Notes: generated by a model from the letters alone, not told the origin. Counted from the stretch's first letter, positions 1 through 11,746 are shown. The stretch: DNA of 64,000 nt from Fremontodendron californicum (GCA_030761205.1 JAULJL010000040.1:14330603-14394602), one strand, 5' to 3'. Translations and numbers: made by a program.

Positions 1-61
1 CAACATAAAAAAAATAATTAAAACATAACACGGAAAATAACATGAACACGACACAAATACA
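1..61. repeat. Left flank: end of AT-rich tandem repeat
   Basis: This short piece (aacatgaacacgacac motif) is the same repeat that resumes at 4278. It is the left flank of the retroelement insertion at 62-4277. Joining 1-61 to 4283 onward rebuilds the unit seen intact around 4880-4925. The five bases ATACA at 57-61 recur at 4278-4282 and are the target-site duplication. Confidence 0.75.
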
Positions 62-1666
62 ACCCCCAAACTTAAGATTTTGCTAGTCCTCGAGCAAAAC
101 AAAGCAAAACAAATGAAATAAAATAAAATAAAATGAAACAAAACAAAACAAAACAAAACAAAACAAATCCAGAGATGAGTATACTTAACTAATGATTCCT
201 TTAATTGTCCTTAAAAGTTATCTTAAAACCCAGAATCAAAGTAGAACACAAACATAATCCAAATTTATGATTCAATTCAATCGTATGTCTCATGCTTGAA
301 TGGATTTTCGGTGTGTGTGTGAATAATCTCTTTGCAAATTATTACATGCAATTTAAATAAGTTTATGCCAATGCAAAATACAAATTAGTACTAGATTCTC
401 ATATGTTTACTTTTCATCTCTCTCTCTACTAATATAGACTAACACTTCATCAAGGATCAAGTAGGTCTTTATTAAGCTTTTAATGTAAGGCTAGGGTCAA
501 GGTAGGATAAAGATATATTTCGGTTAAAATCACTCATAGACACTTTTCATTTTTTTTTTTTCAGGATTTTTGAGAGCCATAATCTTTACTTCAAATTACA
601 TACTTCATTCTTTGAATGCGCTTTATTTTTGCTTCACCACTTTATTCTCTTTTTTTTTTCGTTTTTTTTTCTTCTGTTCTTCATTTTTGAAGAACCATAA
701 TCTTTTCTTCTTCTTTTTTACATCACCATTTCACCCAAATTTGACATGGCTCATAATTATTTCCTGTAATATCATACACATGCCTATGTAGTAAGGGTTT
801 TTCATGGTTTTTCTTATTTGGCTAGGCTAAAAGATGTGGCAATTAAATAAAATAGATATATTAATTAGGCACAAAAAGGTAAACTGAGGATAATCATATA
901 TGCATAGGTAGGCTAAAAAGGCTCAAACGATCCAAAGATGACCTAAATCATCTCCCAACTTAGCGTTGTCTAAGATTTCGCCTCGAAAGAGAATCAAACA
1001 AATTCTAGGCTCTGGAGATAATCGCAATTCACATCAACATAAACAATTTTTAAATAAGTAATGCAAATCTAAGCAAGAGATCAATTGTTCAATTATTGAA
1101 AATCACATCCTAACAATGAGACTAACAAAAGAGTTTAACATAAAATCAAACCATGTTTACGTTGTTCCCAAAAGTCAAGATAAATCAATAATTAAAATTT
1201 CATCATTGGATAAGGATCCCATCATAATAAGTGCAAAATATCTCAAGCAGATTTTTTTTTAATAAAGACTCCTAATTATAAATTAAAAAAAAAAAAAACA
1301 CAAAATAAACTATATAAAAAAAATCACATAAGACAAAAGAAACCTATAAACTAAAGGTCAACACCCCAAAACTTAAAACCAACATTGTCCTCAATATTTA
1401 GAAATAAAAAGAGTAAGAACAAAAAAAACTCCTTTATCAATGAAAGCAAAGCAAGAGAAGCTCTAGTCATCCACTTAGGCTTCATCATGCTTGTCCAAGT
1501 TTGGTGAGTGGTCACTAAAAAAGAAAATTAAATTAAAAAAAAATTAAATAAGAATATCTAAAAAAAATTCAAAATTATAGAAAAGAAAAGAATAAAAATG
1601 TAGACCTTGGGTTGCCTCCCAAGAAGCGCTTGATTTATAGTCATCGGCTTGACTATCTCATGTTTA

Positions 1667-2600
1667 TCATCCGGTATCCAACCACTTGATAATTTTCAAT
1701 TCATGCCATTTGGTTGTCCTTTCTTTGAACAACTTCGCTTTCTTGCAGGCTTGAAAGCAAAATTCATCCCTTTTAGTGGTATAATTCAATAATGCCTTAA
1801 GAGGATCAATGTGATAAATTTCTATAAACTCTTCTTTAATAGCACTTTCTACCACATCGATTAGCTTAGGTTGTTGGATGCATTGGGGAACAAGTGGTGG
1901 TGGGTTACACTGAATCCCATCTTCTTGAGCTTTCACAAATTCTTTAAGAGGCTCAATTGGCAATTCAAGGTTCTTGCTATCCTCATCTATCTCTTGTTCA
2001 CTACTGAGTGTGATTTCATTGCAAAGCTCGTCTTCATCTGGTCTGGAATTAGATTCAATGTCATTTGAAAGAGTTTCTTGAGGGCAATTGTTAATGGAAT
2101 TGGCAAGCTGGCTCATTTGCGTCTCAAGATTTCTAAGTGATGTTGTTTGACTTTGAAGTAATGCTGAATGATTCTGATTGGTCACTGCATGACTTGTCAT
2201 GAATTGCATAAACACATCTTCCAATGATGGCTTAGTTTCTGGGGTAGGTGCTTGGTTTGACTTTGAATGAAGGCATCGGTGCTTGCCATGTAATGCATGA
2301 ACACCTCTTACAATGATGTCTTATTTTCTGGAGCAGGTGCTTGAGCATATGGTGGAAACCCATGAGGATATGCTTGATTTTCTGAATAGGAGGACCACTG
2401 ATTGTTGTTCCAAGAAGAAGTTTGGTGATCTCTCCAACCTGGATTGTAGTTGTTGGAATAGAAATTATTTTGATGCATATTGTAGTTTCCAACATATTCC
2501 ATTGATTCAGCATAGTTTAGGCACCAATCACTACGACATCCACCCCCACAGAGTTCACAAATTACAAATGGGCTTTGGACAGAAGGTACACACACCAAGT
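1667..2600 (-). pseudogene. Athila-like gag remnant (C-terminal half)
   Basis: Two overlapping minus-strand frames hold pieces of one gag protein. 2598-2308 encodes a cysteine-containing segment (ICELCGGG) followed by an Asn/Tyr-rich stretch with YVGNYN and YNPGWRDH, typical of Athila gag. 2224-1667 encodes the coiled-coil segment with NLETQMSQLANSI and then an acidic tail. A frame change lies between them near 2230-2310, where a short segment also looks duplicated. The N-terminal half of a normal Athila gag is missing, because only about 170 bases separate the primer site from the zinc-knuckle-like region. It cannot make a full capsid protein. Confidence 0.65.
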
Positions 2601-2773
2601 GTCAAGCTTCTCGTTAAGTGCAGCCACTTGTGCAGATAAAATATTGATTGCATCCCGTTTATAATCCCACATAGTGCACCCAAATCAACAAAACCTGAAA
2701 ATAAAGAAAAATAAAGTTTGAATTAAGACTAAGATTGCTTGTTATTAATATTAACAAAAAATAGCAAAACAAT

Positions 2774-2791
2774 TCCCCGGCAACGACGCCA
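2774..2791 (-). other. Primer binding site, tRNA-Asp type
   Basis: On the minus strand this reads TGGCGTCGTTGCCGGGGA, one base different from the tRNA-Asp complement usual in Athila elements. It sits 6 bases inside the LTR end, which fixes orientation and the 5' LTR. Confidence 0.75.
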
Positions 2792-2797
2792 AAAACT

Positions 2798-4277
2798 TGT
2801 TGTCGGATTTACCACGCAAGTGCACGTATCGTTAACAAGTAATAAAGTGAAGAGTAGAGTATCGTTCCCACTAAATTCGTTAAGTACTAAAATTAAAACA
2901 ACTCAATCTTATTCAAACAATTAGTTAAAGAATGTAAATTAAAAACTAAATAAAAGAAAATAATAATTAATTCAATGGAGAAAAGCCTAGGATTACAATT
3001 TTCCTCCACACTTCGTATGAACCTCTCCTACCCTCTTAACTTAATTAATGACCTTGAGTTGTTAACCTAGAGTTCTAATCTATTTATAAGTATCTGTCGA
3101 TGGTCTTATAAATATATCCCTCTTAACCAATTAACTATATGTCTATGATAATTGAATTAAAGAGAAACTTATTAAGCTTAGACTCTAAAATTGGTTACAC
3201 ATGACACGTAAGTATATTTCTATCCTACATGCAGGTCAATTCATCATAATAAATGAATATGGAACATATTTTATTCAATCCATGTCTAACACTAAAGACC
3301 CTATGTCTAGTTGTATTTAAGTTACCAAATCAATCTAATTGGTAGCTAAGCAATTAGAAACATTAAGAACAAGATTGAATAAACAACTCAAATATCATTA
3401 AATCAAACAATAGAGTAAAATAATTCAAACTATATATTGAGTTCCATTGCAATCCTAGAAAAATATATTTAGTTCATACTAATTAATAAAAATAAAACAA
3501 AGGAGTTTCACCATCATCAATAATACAAGAAAGACAAAGAAGATAAGGGATAAGAGATAAGAGAAAACTAAGGGTTGTCAGATCTTCAATCTTCAATCTC
3601 CCAAAATTTTTGTAGCTCCTTGCAAATCTTTGGTGGCTACTCTCCTCTTAAGAAAATTAAGTTTTTAGAACTTAATTCCCCTTTATTTGAGCCTTAAAGG
3701 GTTCTATTTATAGAGTTTTAGACTCCTGGAGTCAGAAACTTCGCGTCCAAGCAACATGTAAGTATTTTTCTCCTTTTTTGATTTTTTTCATCTTCCAAAA
3801 CAGTCCGTTGGGCGCCTAGGCGCTGGAATTTGAGCCTAGGCAGCGGACATGCTACCTGCTTCGGATTCTGTCATCTTCGCGAATTTCGTCAGCTGATTTG
3901 GATGGGCAAATCTTGTCCGATTTGGACGAGTAAACTACCGTTGGAAAGGTATGGAAGTTAGCTTCAAAAGTCAAGAGGAAGTTTTCTTAAATAAAGACTT
4001 TAAGATCATGTTTTTCTAGAAACAAGCTCTGGAGGTCGAATCTGCCTACATGTTGTTTTGCACCATTTTTCGTCGTTTTGCACATCGAAGCTCCTTCTCA
4101 CTTTGGACCTACAAAAACACATAAATACTAACTAAATAACTATTTTAAACATGAAATGGATAAATAAAATTAATCTAAAAAATCTAAAACTAATCAAATC
4201 CAAATAAAAATCTCAAGAACTTCGCAAATGTGAATGCATAAAAAGTGGCAAAATAACTATATTTCCTAAAGTTATCA
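2798..4277 (-). repeat. 5' LTR of the Athila-type element
   Basis: About 1.48 kb. In element orientation it starts TGATAACTTTAGG at 4277 and ends GACAACA at 2798 (an inner TG at 2801 would also fit). It abuts the primer site on one side and the ATACA duplication on the other. No second copy exists in the window. The stretch 3800-3850 contains a short repeat of the motif GCGCCTAGGCGC type. Confidence 0.72.
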
Positions 4278-5690
4278 ATACACGAACGTGTAAAAATTTA
4301 TATAAATTTATAATATTTTATACAAATTATTAACGTGTAAAACTAATTATTAACGTGTAAAATTTTATATAAATTTTAATACTTAAAAAAAAAACATAAT
4401 TTTTTAAAAAAGAAAATTGAATAACTATGACACATTATGCAAAATATGTCATGAATTGAGATATGACACGAACACAACATATGAAAATAATTAAACCACA
4501 ACACGTAAAATAACATGAACACGACATAAATACACGAATGTGTAAAAATATACATAAAACGGATTATTAACATGTAATTTTTTTTATAAATTTATAATAG
4601 TTTATATAAATTATTAACATGCAAAAATTTATATAAATTTATAATATTTGAAAATACAAAAAAAAATAACACGAATACGAACATGTCACAAACAAACAAA
4701 ATTTCCTCTAGATTGAATCACTATGAGAACTTATGCAAAATATGTCATGAACTGAGACATGACACGAACACATAAAGTTTTCTCTAAATTGAATCACAAT
4801 GACAAAATATATAAAATATGAGATGAATTAAGACATGACACGAACACAATATAGAAAAAATAATTAAAACACAACATGAAAAATAACATGAACATGAACA
4901 CGACACGAATACACTAACGCGTAAAAATATACATAAAACGAATTATTAATGTGTAAAAAATTATAATATTTTATATAAATTATTAACGTATAAAACTAAT
5001 TATTAACTTGTAAAAATTTATATAAATTTATAATACTTTGAAAACACAAAAAGAAAATAACACGAACACGAACATGTCACAAACACACAAATTTTTCTCT
5101 AAATTGAATCATTATGACAAATTATGTAAAATATATCATAAATTGAGACACGACACTAATACACAATTTTTTTTTTATCTAAATTGAACCACAATGATAA
5201 ATTATGTAAAATATAAAATGAATTGAGACATGACACGAACACAACATAAAAAAATAATTAAAAAAAATCAAAAAATAACATGAATACGACATGAATACAC
5301 GAACGCGTAAAAATACACATAAAATAATTATTAACGTGTAAAAATTTATATAAATTTATAATATATAGTTTATATAAATTATTAACATGTAAGACTAATT
5401 ATTAACGTGTAAAAAATTATATAAATTTATAATACTTTGAAAAAAAAACACAAACACTTCACGAACACACAATTTTGTCTCTGAGTTGAATCACAATGAC
5501 AAACTATGTAAAATATAAAATGAATTGAGACACGACACAAACACAACTAGAAAGAATAATTAAAACACAATACGAAAAAAATATGAACATAACACGAATA
5601 CACAAATATGTAAAAATATACATAAATAAATTATTAATATATAAAAATTCATATAAATTTATAAAACAAAAACAAAATAACACAAAAATA
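4278..5690. repeat. AT-rich tandem repeat array, unit about 300-390 bp
   Basis: Three to four imperfect units contain the phrases gaattgagacatgacacg, aattaaaacacaacacg and attattaacgtgtaaaa. The first phrase recurs near 4452, 4825, 5218 and 5520 (spacings about 373, 393 and 302). The unit also occurs at 1-61. No ORF is supported. It may be a satellite or an internally repeated transposon relic. Confidence 0.65.
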
Positions 5691-6097
5691 TAAAATTTTC
5701 TCTTTTTTTTCTCTTTCCTTTTATCATTTTTCTTTTTCTTTTTCCTTTACTTTCTCTTTTTACCCTTCAATAACTCAAAAAAAACTGATGGGCGACGTGG
5801 CACCCTCTCTTTGCAGAAAAAAAACCCCAAAATTTATCTATTAGATGATGAGGTGTCGGTTGCTCTTTCCAATAGAAATCAAAACTTTATAAGTTGTCAT
5901 TCATATTTGATACCCAATCAATCAGCAGCCAGCAGCCAAGCAATGATTCCACCCATTTAATTAACTTGAAAGTTTGCAAGTTGCAACTAGACCTGGGCAG
6001 TTCGTCTGATTCGGTCAAAATAATAATATTTTTTTAAAATTTAATTATAAAAATATAAAAAATTAAAAAATTTAATTTTTATAGATAGTAAATAATG
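5691..6097. other. Intergenic, pyrimidine-rich then AT-rich
   Basis: A run of T/C-rich sequence (5697-5760) is followed by ordinary AT-rich DNA. At 5992-6060 there is a piece resembling one end of the hAT-type MITE seen at 45778-46065 (ctagacctgggcag). No gene is supported. Confidence 0.4.
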
Positions 6098-6455
6098 GGA
6101 ATAGAAATTCTTTGCTCTTACCGTGTTCTTACTTTCATAATGAATCGCGAGTTTTTTTTTTGTCTCTTTATTTTTCGTTTGTTTTTAATTTTTTAACAGA
6201 GATTATGAAATACAAATACGATCGATCGATATTTTATCAATGATCGAATAGGTAAATTTCATGATACTATTTATTTTATTTGTATCGTTTTTATATCTGA
6301 TTTTTTTTAAGCGAAATTAATTTTTTATTAGATAATAAATTGGGTCAAATATTATAAATGAATATATATGAAAAAAATTAACAAAATAAATATGAAATTT
6401 ATTACGATAATGGATCATGAATAGGGATAGAGAAATGGGTGCAGAAGATTTGAAC
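6098..6455. mobile_element. MITE-like element, inverted relative of 11366-11746
   Basis: The left end (gaatagaaattctttgctc) and the inverted right end near 6440-6455 resemble the ends of the 9-bp-duplication MITE at 11366-11746. The internal sequence also matches, including tattcgat and cgatcgat patches and the aagcgaaattaatttttt block. I could not find a clean target duplication here, so the boundaries are approximate. An open frame on the minus strand over this element is probably chance. Confidence 0.45.
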
Positions 6456-6544
6456 GGAGGTTTCAACAAAGGAGCTATAGGACAAATGTGTTTCACTTGA
6501 ATTTGTCGACCAAAGAGTTTTAAGCTTTGCACAACAGCCATCCG

Positions 6545-6582
<38 letters not shown>

Positions 6583-6984
6583 ATTTATGCACTTTATAAG
6601 TGGAAAAGTACAGGGGAATCCCTACCTTTTCGGTGCATTTCGGTGGTGGGGGAGGCCATTTGCTCTCTCTAGGGAATAGGAGTTCTAAACCAACACGGTT
6701 AGCTCTTCTAATTTTTGTCACTAAAAAGTTGATTAAATAGATTGCCGTCCTCACCGAATTCAAACGATAAAGTAACATTTCAGCACTATGAAAGGTCAAG
6801 GATCGAGCTTCAAGTTTTGATTGATAGCTTTGTTCTTGAAAATTAAAAAAAAAAAAAAAAGTGTTGAGGAAGCCATTGTTACCCTGAAGTTCTTATTTTA
6901 GTACTATTATTATTGTTAAGAAAATATATAATAAGAGCATAACAAAGGGGGCATAGAAAAGAATACCCGGCCATTGTCTCCAAG
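6456..6984. other. Intergenic with ATA microsatellite
   Basis: Contains an (ATA/AAT)n run at about 6548-6583 and a poly-A tract at about 6843-6860. Short frames on the minus strand have no recognisable family. Nothing else supported. Confidence 0.4.
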
Positions 6985-7345
6985 TCAATGATAAAAAAAA
7001 TCAGATTGGACCGGCAAGTAAGACCGATTTAATCGAGAACCAACATGATAACATCATGTATATCTTGAACTAACAAAAAATTGGTTTAATTGGTAAAAAT
7101 TTAAATAAAATCAGATAAAATCGATAAAAAACCAAATATATATATTTTTCAAAATTTTGTTTGAAGTTTAAACTTTTAACTTCTTAATTTTATATTAAAA
7201 ATCATATCATTAAGTCAAATACATATTTTTATTAATTATTTACTATATTTATTATTATTTTTTAAAATATATAATTTTTTTTAATTAAATGGCCTACCAA
7301 AAACTGGTGGTCAACCTCCTATTCGATTTTTTTAACCTTGATTCA
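6985..7345. repeat. Dispersed repeat, copy 1
   Basis: Shares blocks with 16240-16690: a start rich in accgattt and aaccggt-like motifs, a centre reading attatttactatattta preceded by aagtcaaatac, and an end with ccgattttt-like words. Both ends carry pyrimidine/purine words typical of terminal regions, but no target duplication was found. It is a degenerate copy with no coding capacity. Confidence 0.4.
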
Positions 7346-7740
7346 AAGGAAGCAAATAATACATAATAGATTTGTTGGGTCATATAAGAATACTAGTAAG
7401 AGATATGCAAATTATTTATTTTTCTGTTTATGATACTCTGTTCCTTCCAAAATCATGATTTAAATTGTTACTCTGTACCTTTGACTCTTTTTTATTCTTT
7501 CTTCTTGATTAATAAAATGTCTTCTAACTTAGGGGAAAAAAATGCAAATTATGGAGTATATTAATCTTTCAAGAGAGGAACTACATTTCCACATTATTGT
7601 GTAAAAAAATTTCTTGAGAAAAAGAGGATCAGTTTCTAGAATTTAAAACCGTCCATTAATATTGCAATTGATGCCACACCACTCATTAAGGTTCATGAAT
7701 AATTAGCGGTTAGGATCCTTAAAGGGCCCTAATTCCTGAC

Positions 7741-7750
7741 ATTATAAATC
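7741..7750 (+). promoter_or_regulatory. TATA box of the two-domain CEP gene
   Basis: ATTATAAATC lies about 170 bases upstream of the ATG at 7917. That predicts a transcript start near 7770 and a 5' leader of about 145 bases, normal for a plant gene. Confidence 0.6.
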
Positions 7751-7916
7751 CCAGGCAAGACCAAGACCAGAACTCACTTCATTGTGCTTAGTTATATTTA
7801 TATACCTTCTTCCCTCTCATCTCTCTTATATCCTTTCCTTCCTATCTCTGAAAATTTGATTAAATTCCCTTAAGAAACATTCAACTCATAAATCATAATC
7901 TCCTACTTAATTATAT

Positions 7917-8441
7917 ATGGAATTGAGAGCCATGCATAAATGTGCTGTTTTTCTTCTTGCAGTACTGATTGCCTGCGGCTGCACCCATTTAGTTTTGTCA
8001 GTTGAGGGAAGACAAATAAAATCAGTGAGCAAAAACGATTCAAAGCAAAGCAGCAAGACAATGCACAAAGAAGATCATCATCATGATCATCAGCCAGGAG
8101 CCCCAATTTACATTCCAAATGCTGCCCACCATTCAGTATCAGGAAAGAAAGAAGTACTATTGCCACCCCCTATATTACCCACTAAAAGCTCGGATTTTGG
8201 TGGTTCAGTTCCTGGGTATAAAAATGACTTTCGGCCCACTACACCAGGGAACAGCCCTGGTGTTGGACATTCTTTTGGAGAAGATAATGAAGATATTGAA
8301 CGAAAACCAGGAAGCATAAGCTCCAGCAATGATAAGCATTCTATTGCAGGAGATAAAGAAGATTCCCGACGTACAATCCCAGACCACACCCCTGGAGTTG
8401 GTCATGATTTTCTAAGCAAAAATTCAGAACCAAATGCCTAG
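7917..8441 (+). CDS. CEP (C-terminally encoded peptide) precursor with two CEP domains
   Basis: A 174-residue secreted prepropeptide. Residues about 7-30 form a hydrophobic signal peptide, followed by the EGR motif common after CEP signal peptides and by a variable region with a His/Asp cluster (HHHDH, residues 54-58). Two CEP domains follow. Domain A is residues 104-118 (8226-8270), DFRPTTPGNSPGVGH, essentially canonical. Domain B is residues 149-163 (8361-8405), DSRRTIPDHTPGVGH. In the known family the 15-residue peptides are cut out, hydroxylated on proline and sensed by leucine-rich repeat receptor kinases (CEPR type) in nitrogen signalling and root growth. Domain B lacks the usual Phe2 and Pro4. 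A second Met at codon 6 could be the start; both give a signal peptide. There is no intron. Confidence 0.93.
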   Translation: MELRAMHKCAVFLLAVLIACGCTHLVLSVEGRQIKSVSKNDSKQSSKTMHKEDHHHDHQPGAPIYIPNAAHHSVSGKKEVLLPPPILPTKSSDFGGSVPGYKNDFRPTTPGNSPGVGHSFGEDNEDIERKPGSISSSNDKHSIAGDKEDSRRTIPDHTPGVGHDFLSKNSEPNA

Positions 8442-8452
8442 ACATATAAATG

Positions 8453-8466
8453 CCCCCCCCCCCCCC
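8453..8466. repeat. Poly-C tract in the CEP 3' region
   Basis: Fourteen consecutive C residues lie 12 bases after the stop codon, in the expected 3' untranslated region. Long C runs are uncommon in AT-rich plant DNA and are prone to length change. Confidence 0.85.
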
Positions 8467-9295
8467 AATCAGGTAATTTAGGTATATTTCCTCAATCTCA
8501 TAATTCGTAATAACTGGGTCAGGACTCAGGAAGGAACTGGTTTCAATATTCACGTAGGACTTGCATGAGTCCTAGGTCAAAAGACAGAGATTCGAATTCA
8601 GCTGTAAAAAAAAAAAAATGGTCCCGAAAGCAAACTGGTTTGATGCTTGTAACTAGTAGTTATTTTATTATGTCGATCTTATGTCATGTACTGTAACATT
8701 ACTCTTTCAATCATCTTATAAATTGTTTCTGATATTTCAAAAAAAAAAAAAAAAGACCGCGCCCATGTGGCACAGCCGCCATTTTAATCTTAATTACTTT
8801 ACTTGCAGAGCTTGAATATTGTTTATATCAACTTATGAAATCTCTCACTTTTTTCCTCCAGTGGTCCTGCATATGATCTGCATTTAAGTAAACAATGAAA
8901 AGGAAAAATTAGATGTCTTCAATTAATTAATATCTTTTTTCATGTACTTAATTCAAATAAATTTTTATGTGTATATATATATATATGTATAAATGAGTGC
9001 ACGGGTGTGTGAGGACCATCAGATAAAGCATATATAAAGCTTTGCCATTTGGGGCATGAAGAATCCTAAACAATTATTTATAAAATAGCTAATATTTGGG
9101 AATAGAATAGCATTAAGAAATTGAAATGAAAAGGTTAATTTCCAGGAGCGGAAGAGCCAATTAAGCCCTTTTTCTTGATTATTCTAAGGAGAAAGGGAGA
9201 TGAAAATCGAAGAGTGCCAAAAGTCATGACTTTGTGCACATGAATGCCAAAATCCAACTAATTCTGGCCCTTAGTACTACTATAAATTGCAATGA
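8467..9295. other. Intergenic, 3' flank of the CEP gene
   Basis: AT-rich sequence with poly-A tracts at about 8608 and 8739 and a TA microsatellite at about 8975-8987. No further CEP domain or other gene found. Confidence 0.4.
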
Positions 9296-9496
9296 ATTTT
9301 TTTTTTTTTAAAAAGCAAGACAGAAGATAACTAAATTAATAAAGAGAGAATGCAAACAGAATGCATCAGAAAAGGTTAAAAATAGGAAGACAGTTAGAGT
9401 TCTTGGAGAACCAGATTTTGCCAAACCATCAGCAATGGAGTTCAGTTTCCTAGGAATTTGAGAAATGAAAGCAAACTTTATATGAGATTTGATCAT
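9296..9496 (-). pseudogene. LINE 3' fragment (RNase H C-terminus)
   Basis: On the minus strand this encodes FAFISQIPRKLNSIADGLAKSG, the end of the RNase H domain found at the C-terminus of plant L1-type LINE ORF2 proteins. It runs into a T tract on the plus strand at about 9297-9310, which is the LINE poly-A tail. The remaining 5' part is missing, so this is a 5'-truncated, dead copy. Confidence 0.6.
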
Positions 9497-9499
9497 GCT

Positions 9500-9735
9500 T
9501 ATACTTCTAAATCGCGGTCCGGATTTCGTCGTGGATGCGGTTACGGTGTCGTGGTTGCGGGTGCGGGTGTCGCGAGCGTTACGTAACGCGTCGCGGACGT
9601 GAATTTAATAGTGTTTCAATGAATTTGATAATGTCGCGGACGTTATGTAACAGATAAAATACGATACGAAGCTCTCCATTTCCGTTAGGTCACTGCCGTT
9701 ACGTAACGTAACGGCCGCATTTTAATACTATATTC
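9500..9735. repeat. CpG-rich repeat with GTTACGTAAC palindromes
   Basis: A GC-rich island with GTTACGTAACG near 9578 and again near 9694, tcgcggacg twice, and ends reading taaatcgcgg and ccgcatttta that are roughly inverted. It is probably a small TIR element. No target duplication is certain. Confidence 0.4.
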
Positions 9736-10241
9736 ATGCTGGATATGGTTGGAGAAGTTCTTCAGACTCAAGTTGATGAGTGCTGATAAAATTTGATGCT
9801 GCAAAAAAATAGAAAATGCTTCACAGATGGTCATGAATTATGCTAAGTTGGATTTGGCATTATCAATTGATTTGGAAAAAATTCCTCTCGAATTGAACTT
9901 GATTCATCACGGAGAACCTCACCTATTCATGTTGGACTCGGCTTTCCAAAAACTGATTCATCAACATTTAGTTTCATAAAATCATTTGGTGGGCAAGATC
10001 ATGAGCAAGATTTACTAATTTTTTTTTCAATAAAGTTAATATAGTAAATTTATGTTCCATAAAAGAAAAAAGGGCTTTAATTAATTTATCTAGGTGATAA
10101 AGTAAAATACATAGTAAAGAAGGTTAAAGTTTACCTTATCTTATCTTTAGTATACTTTACATTCATCCCACTACTAATAAAGAAAGCAGAACTTTTGGAT
10201 TCAAAGTTATACATTGACTATAAAGTATGCTTAAAACACAC

Positions 10242-10287
<46 letters not shown>

Positions 10288-11356
10288 TCTGATCCGCACT
10301 AAAGTAAAATAATTTGGTGTTTTGACTCATCAAATTTTTAATGTGTCTTGTTTTGTTAATGAATATTTCAAGATTTTCTTTAATGTTATCATATTAAATA
10401 ATATATTTTTTAATATATTAAAATATATTATATTATTAATTATTGTATTTAATATAAAATTATTATTATAAAAAAGAATTTAATTACCTTAAAATTATAA
10501 CAAGATTAAGATGGATGCAATTACGATTCAAAACCTTGAATTAGCTACTAATTTTACACTACACTAAAAGGTTAAACAGTTAATATATGACTTTTAATCT
10601 GTAATATTTCCTTCTTTGTTGAAAAAACAGATTACAGCAAACTGAGGGCTATGTTTTTTTCTCGTTAATAACAAGTCCAAGACCTAAATCAACTTACCTG
10701 TTTGCTCGAACAAAGCGACTTAATTAAAACCAAGAGGCCCCGAGGTTAGTTCGAGCGCATGCGTAACAGCAACTGGGTCTGGCAGCACAAAGTAGATTTA
10801 TATTATTTTAGTACTTGGAAGGAAGCAGCCGCAAATCTTTAAAGAGAAGATTCCCATGGAATCTTGCACGACAAAGATTCCTAGAAATTGGAGCAAAGAA
10901 ATCAGTAATATATGTTATCGTCCTTAACCCCTTTTGGCCTTTGGGGTATCAGACAAGTTGTCAGAAGACAAATGGAATCCCCAGGCCCTGGCCTGCCAGT
11001 AAGGAGAGATCGATCATGGCGAAACCTTTAATAAACGGTCAAAAACTTCTCCATGTGCGACCCTTTTAGGGTTTAAACAGTAACTTCACTTTCAAAGCTG
11101 TGCATGGTTGAGATTCATGGTCGATCTAAAGCTAAGTCCGTAGATTTTATTTGATTAGCAGAGGGGAAAAAGAAGGCCTTATAGATTTTTGGGCCGCAAA
11201 GAATCTAGCAGCTAGCTATGGCTTCGAATTCTACTTCATTGTGACAGAGGCCTCCGGAGGACGGGGAGTTGTTGTCAATTTGCTCCAACTAAAGTTGAAA
11301 AACAATAAAGAACCTGTGATCACGGGGAGTTGATGCCACTTTGATCCTTATTATAT
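9736..11356. other. Intergenic with (TA)n microsatellite
   Basis: Contains a TA-dinucleotide run at about 10243-10285. Short plus-strand frames at 10815-11069 and 11151-11333 have no recognised domain and no promoter or homolog that I can see. Confidence 0.4.
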
Positions 11357-11365
11357 GTTTTAAAG

Positions 11366-11746
11366 GAATCCAAATCCTCTGTCCCATTTTCTTGCCCCTA
11401 TTCGTGCTTCTCACTCTCGTAACGAGTCGTACGTCCGTTTTTTTTTTTTCTCTTTGTACCTGTTCGTTTTTAATGTTTGATCCGTTTCTTTATTTAATAA
11501 AAAAAAATCAATTTCGCTTAAAAAAAACAAAACAAAAAAACACGGATATAAAGACGATGAAATAAAAGAGATTGTGTCGTGGAATTCACCTATTCGATTA
11601 CCGGTAAAATATCAATCGGTCGTTATTGTATTTCGTAGCTCCCGTTAAACAGTTGAAAACAAACGAGAAAGAAAACGACTCTGAAAAAACGAACGCACGG
11701 CTTACGAGAGTAGGGGCAGGGAAATGGAGGCAAAGAATTTCTATTC
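11366..11746. mobile_element. Mutator-type MITE with 9-bp target duplication
   Basis: GTTTTAAAG is present on both sides (11357-11365 and 11747-11755). The ends are imperfect inverted repeats about 60 bases long: left gaatccaaatcctctg, right (inverted) gaatagaaattctttg, then cccattttcttgcccct against ccatttccctgcccct. At 381 bp it has no coding capacity. A 9-bp duplication is typical of Mutator-like transposons. Confidence 0.72.

Larger units (their letters stand above)
62..4277 (-). mobile_element. Athila-type gag-only LTR retroelement with a single LTR
   Basis: This is a minus-strand Ty3/gypsy insertion flanked by ATACA at 57-61 and 4278-4282. In element orientation it reads: LTR (4277 down to about 2798), primer binding site (2791-2774), truncated gag (about 2600-1667), a long AT-rich untranslated part, and a purine-rich tract ending GTTTGGGGGT at 62. 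A 3' LTR should follow that tract but is absent, so the host repeat follows directly. There is no pol. The gag motifs and a tRNA-Asp type primer site point to the Athila lineage. The boundaries are seen directly; the lineage is from family knowledge. Confidence 0.72.

Noticed and set aside
570..791. 73-codon plus-strand frame, Phe-rich
   Set aside because: Made of T-rich low-complexity sequence inside the Athila-type element; no domain.
6317..6541. 74-codon minus-strand frame
   Set aside because: Lies over the MITE-like element at 6098-6455; chance frame.
10815..11069. 84-codon plus-strand frame
   Set aside because: No recognisable domain, no promoter signal, and no matching frame elsewhere in the window.
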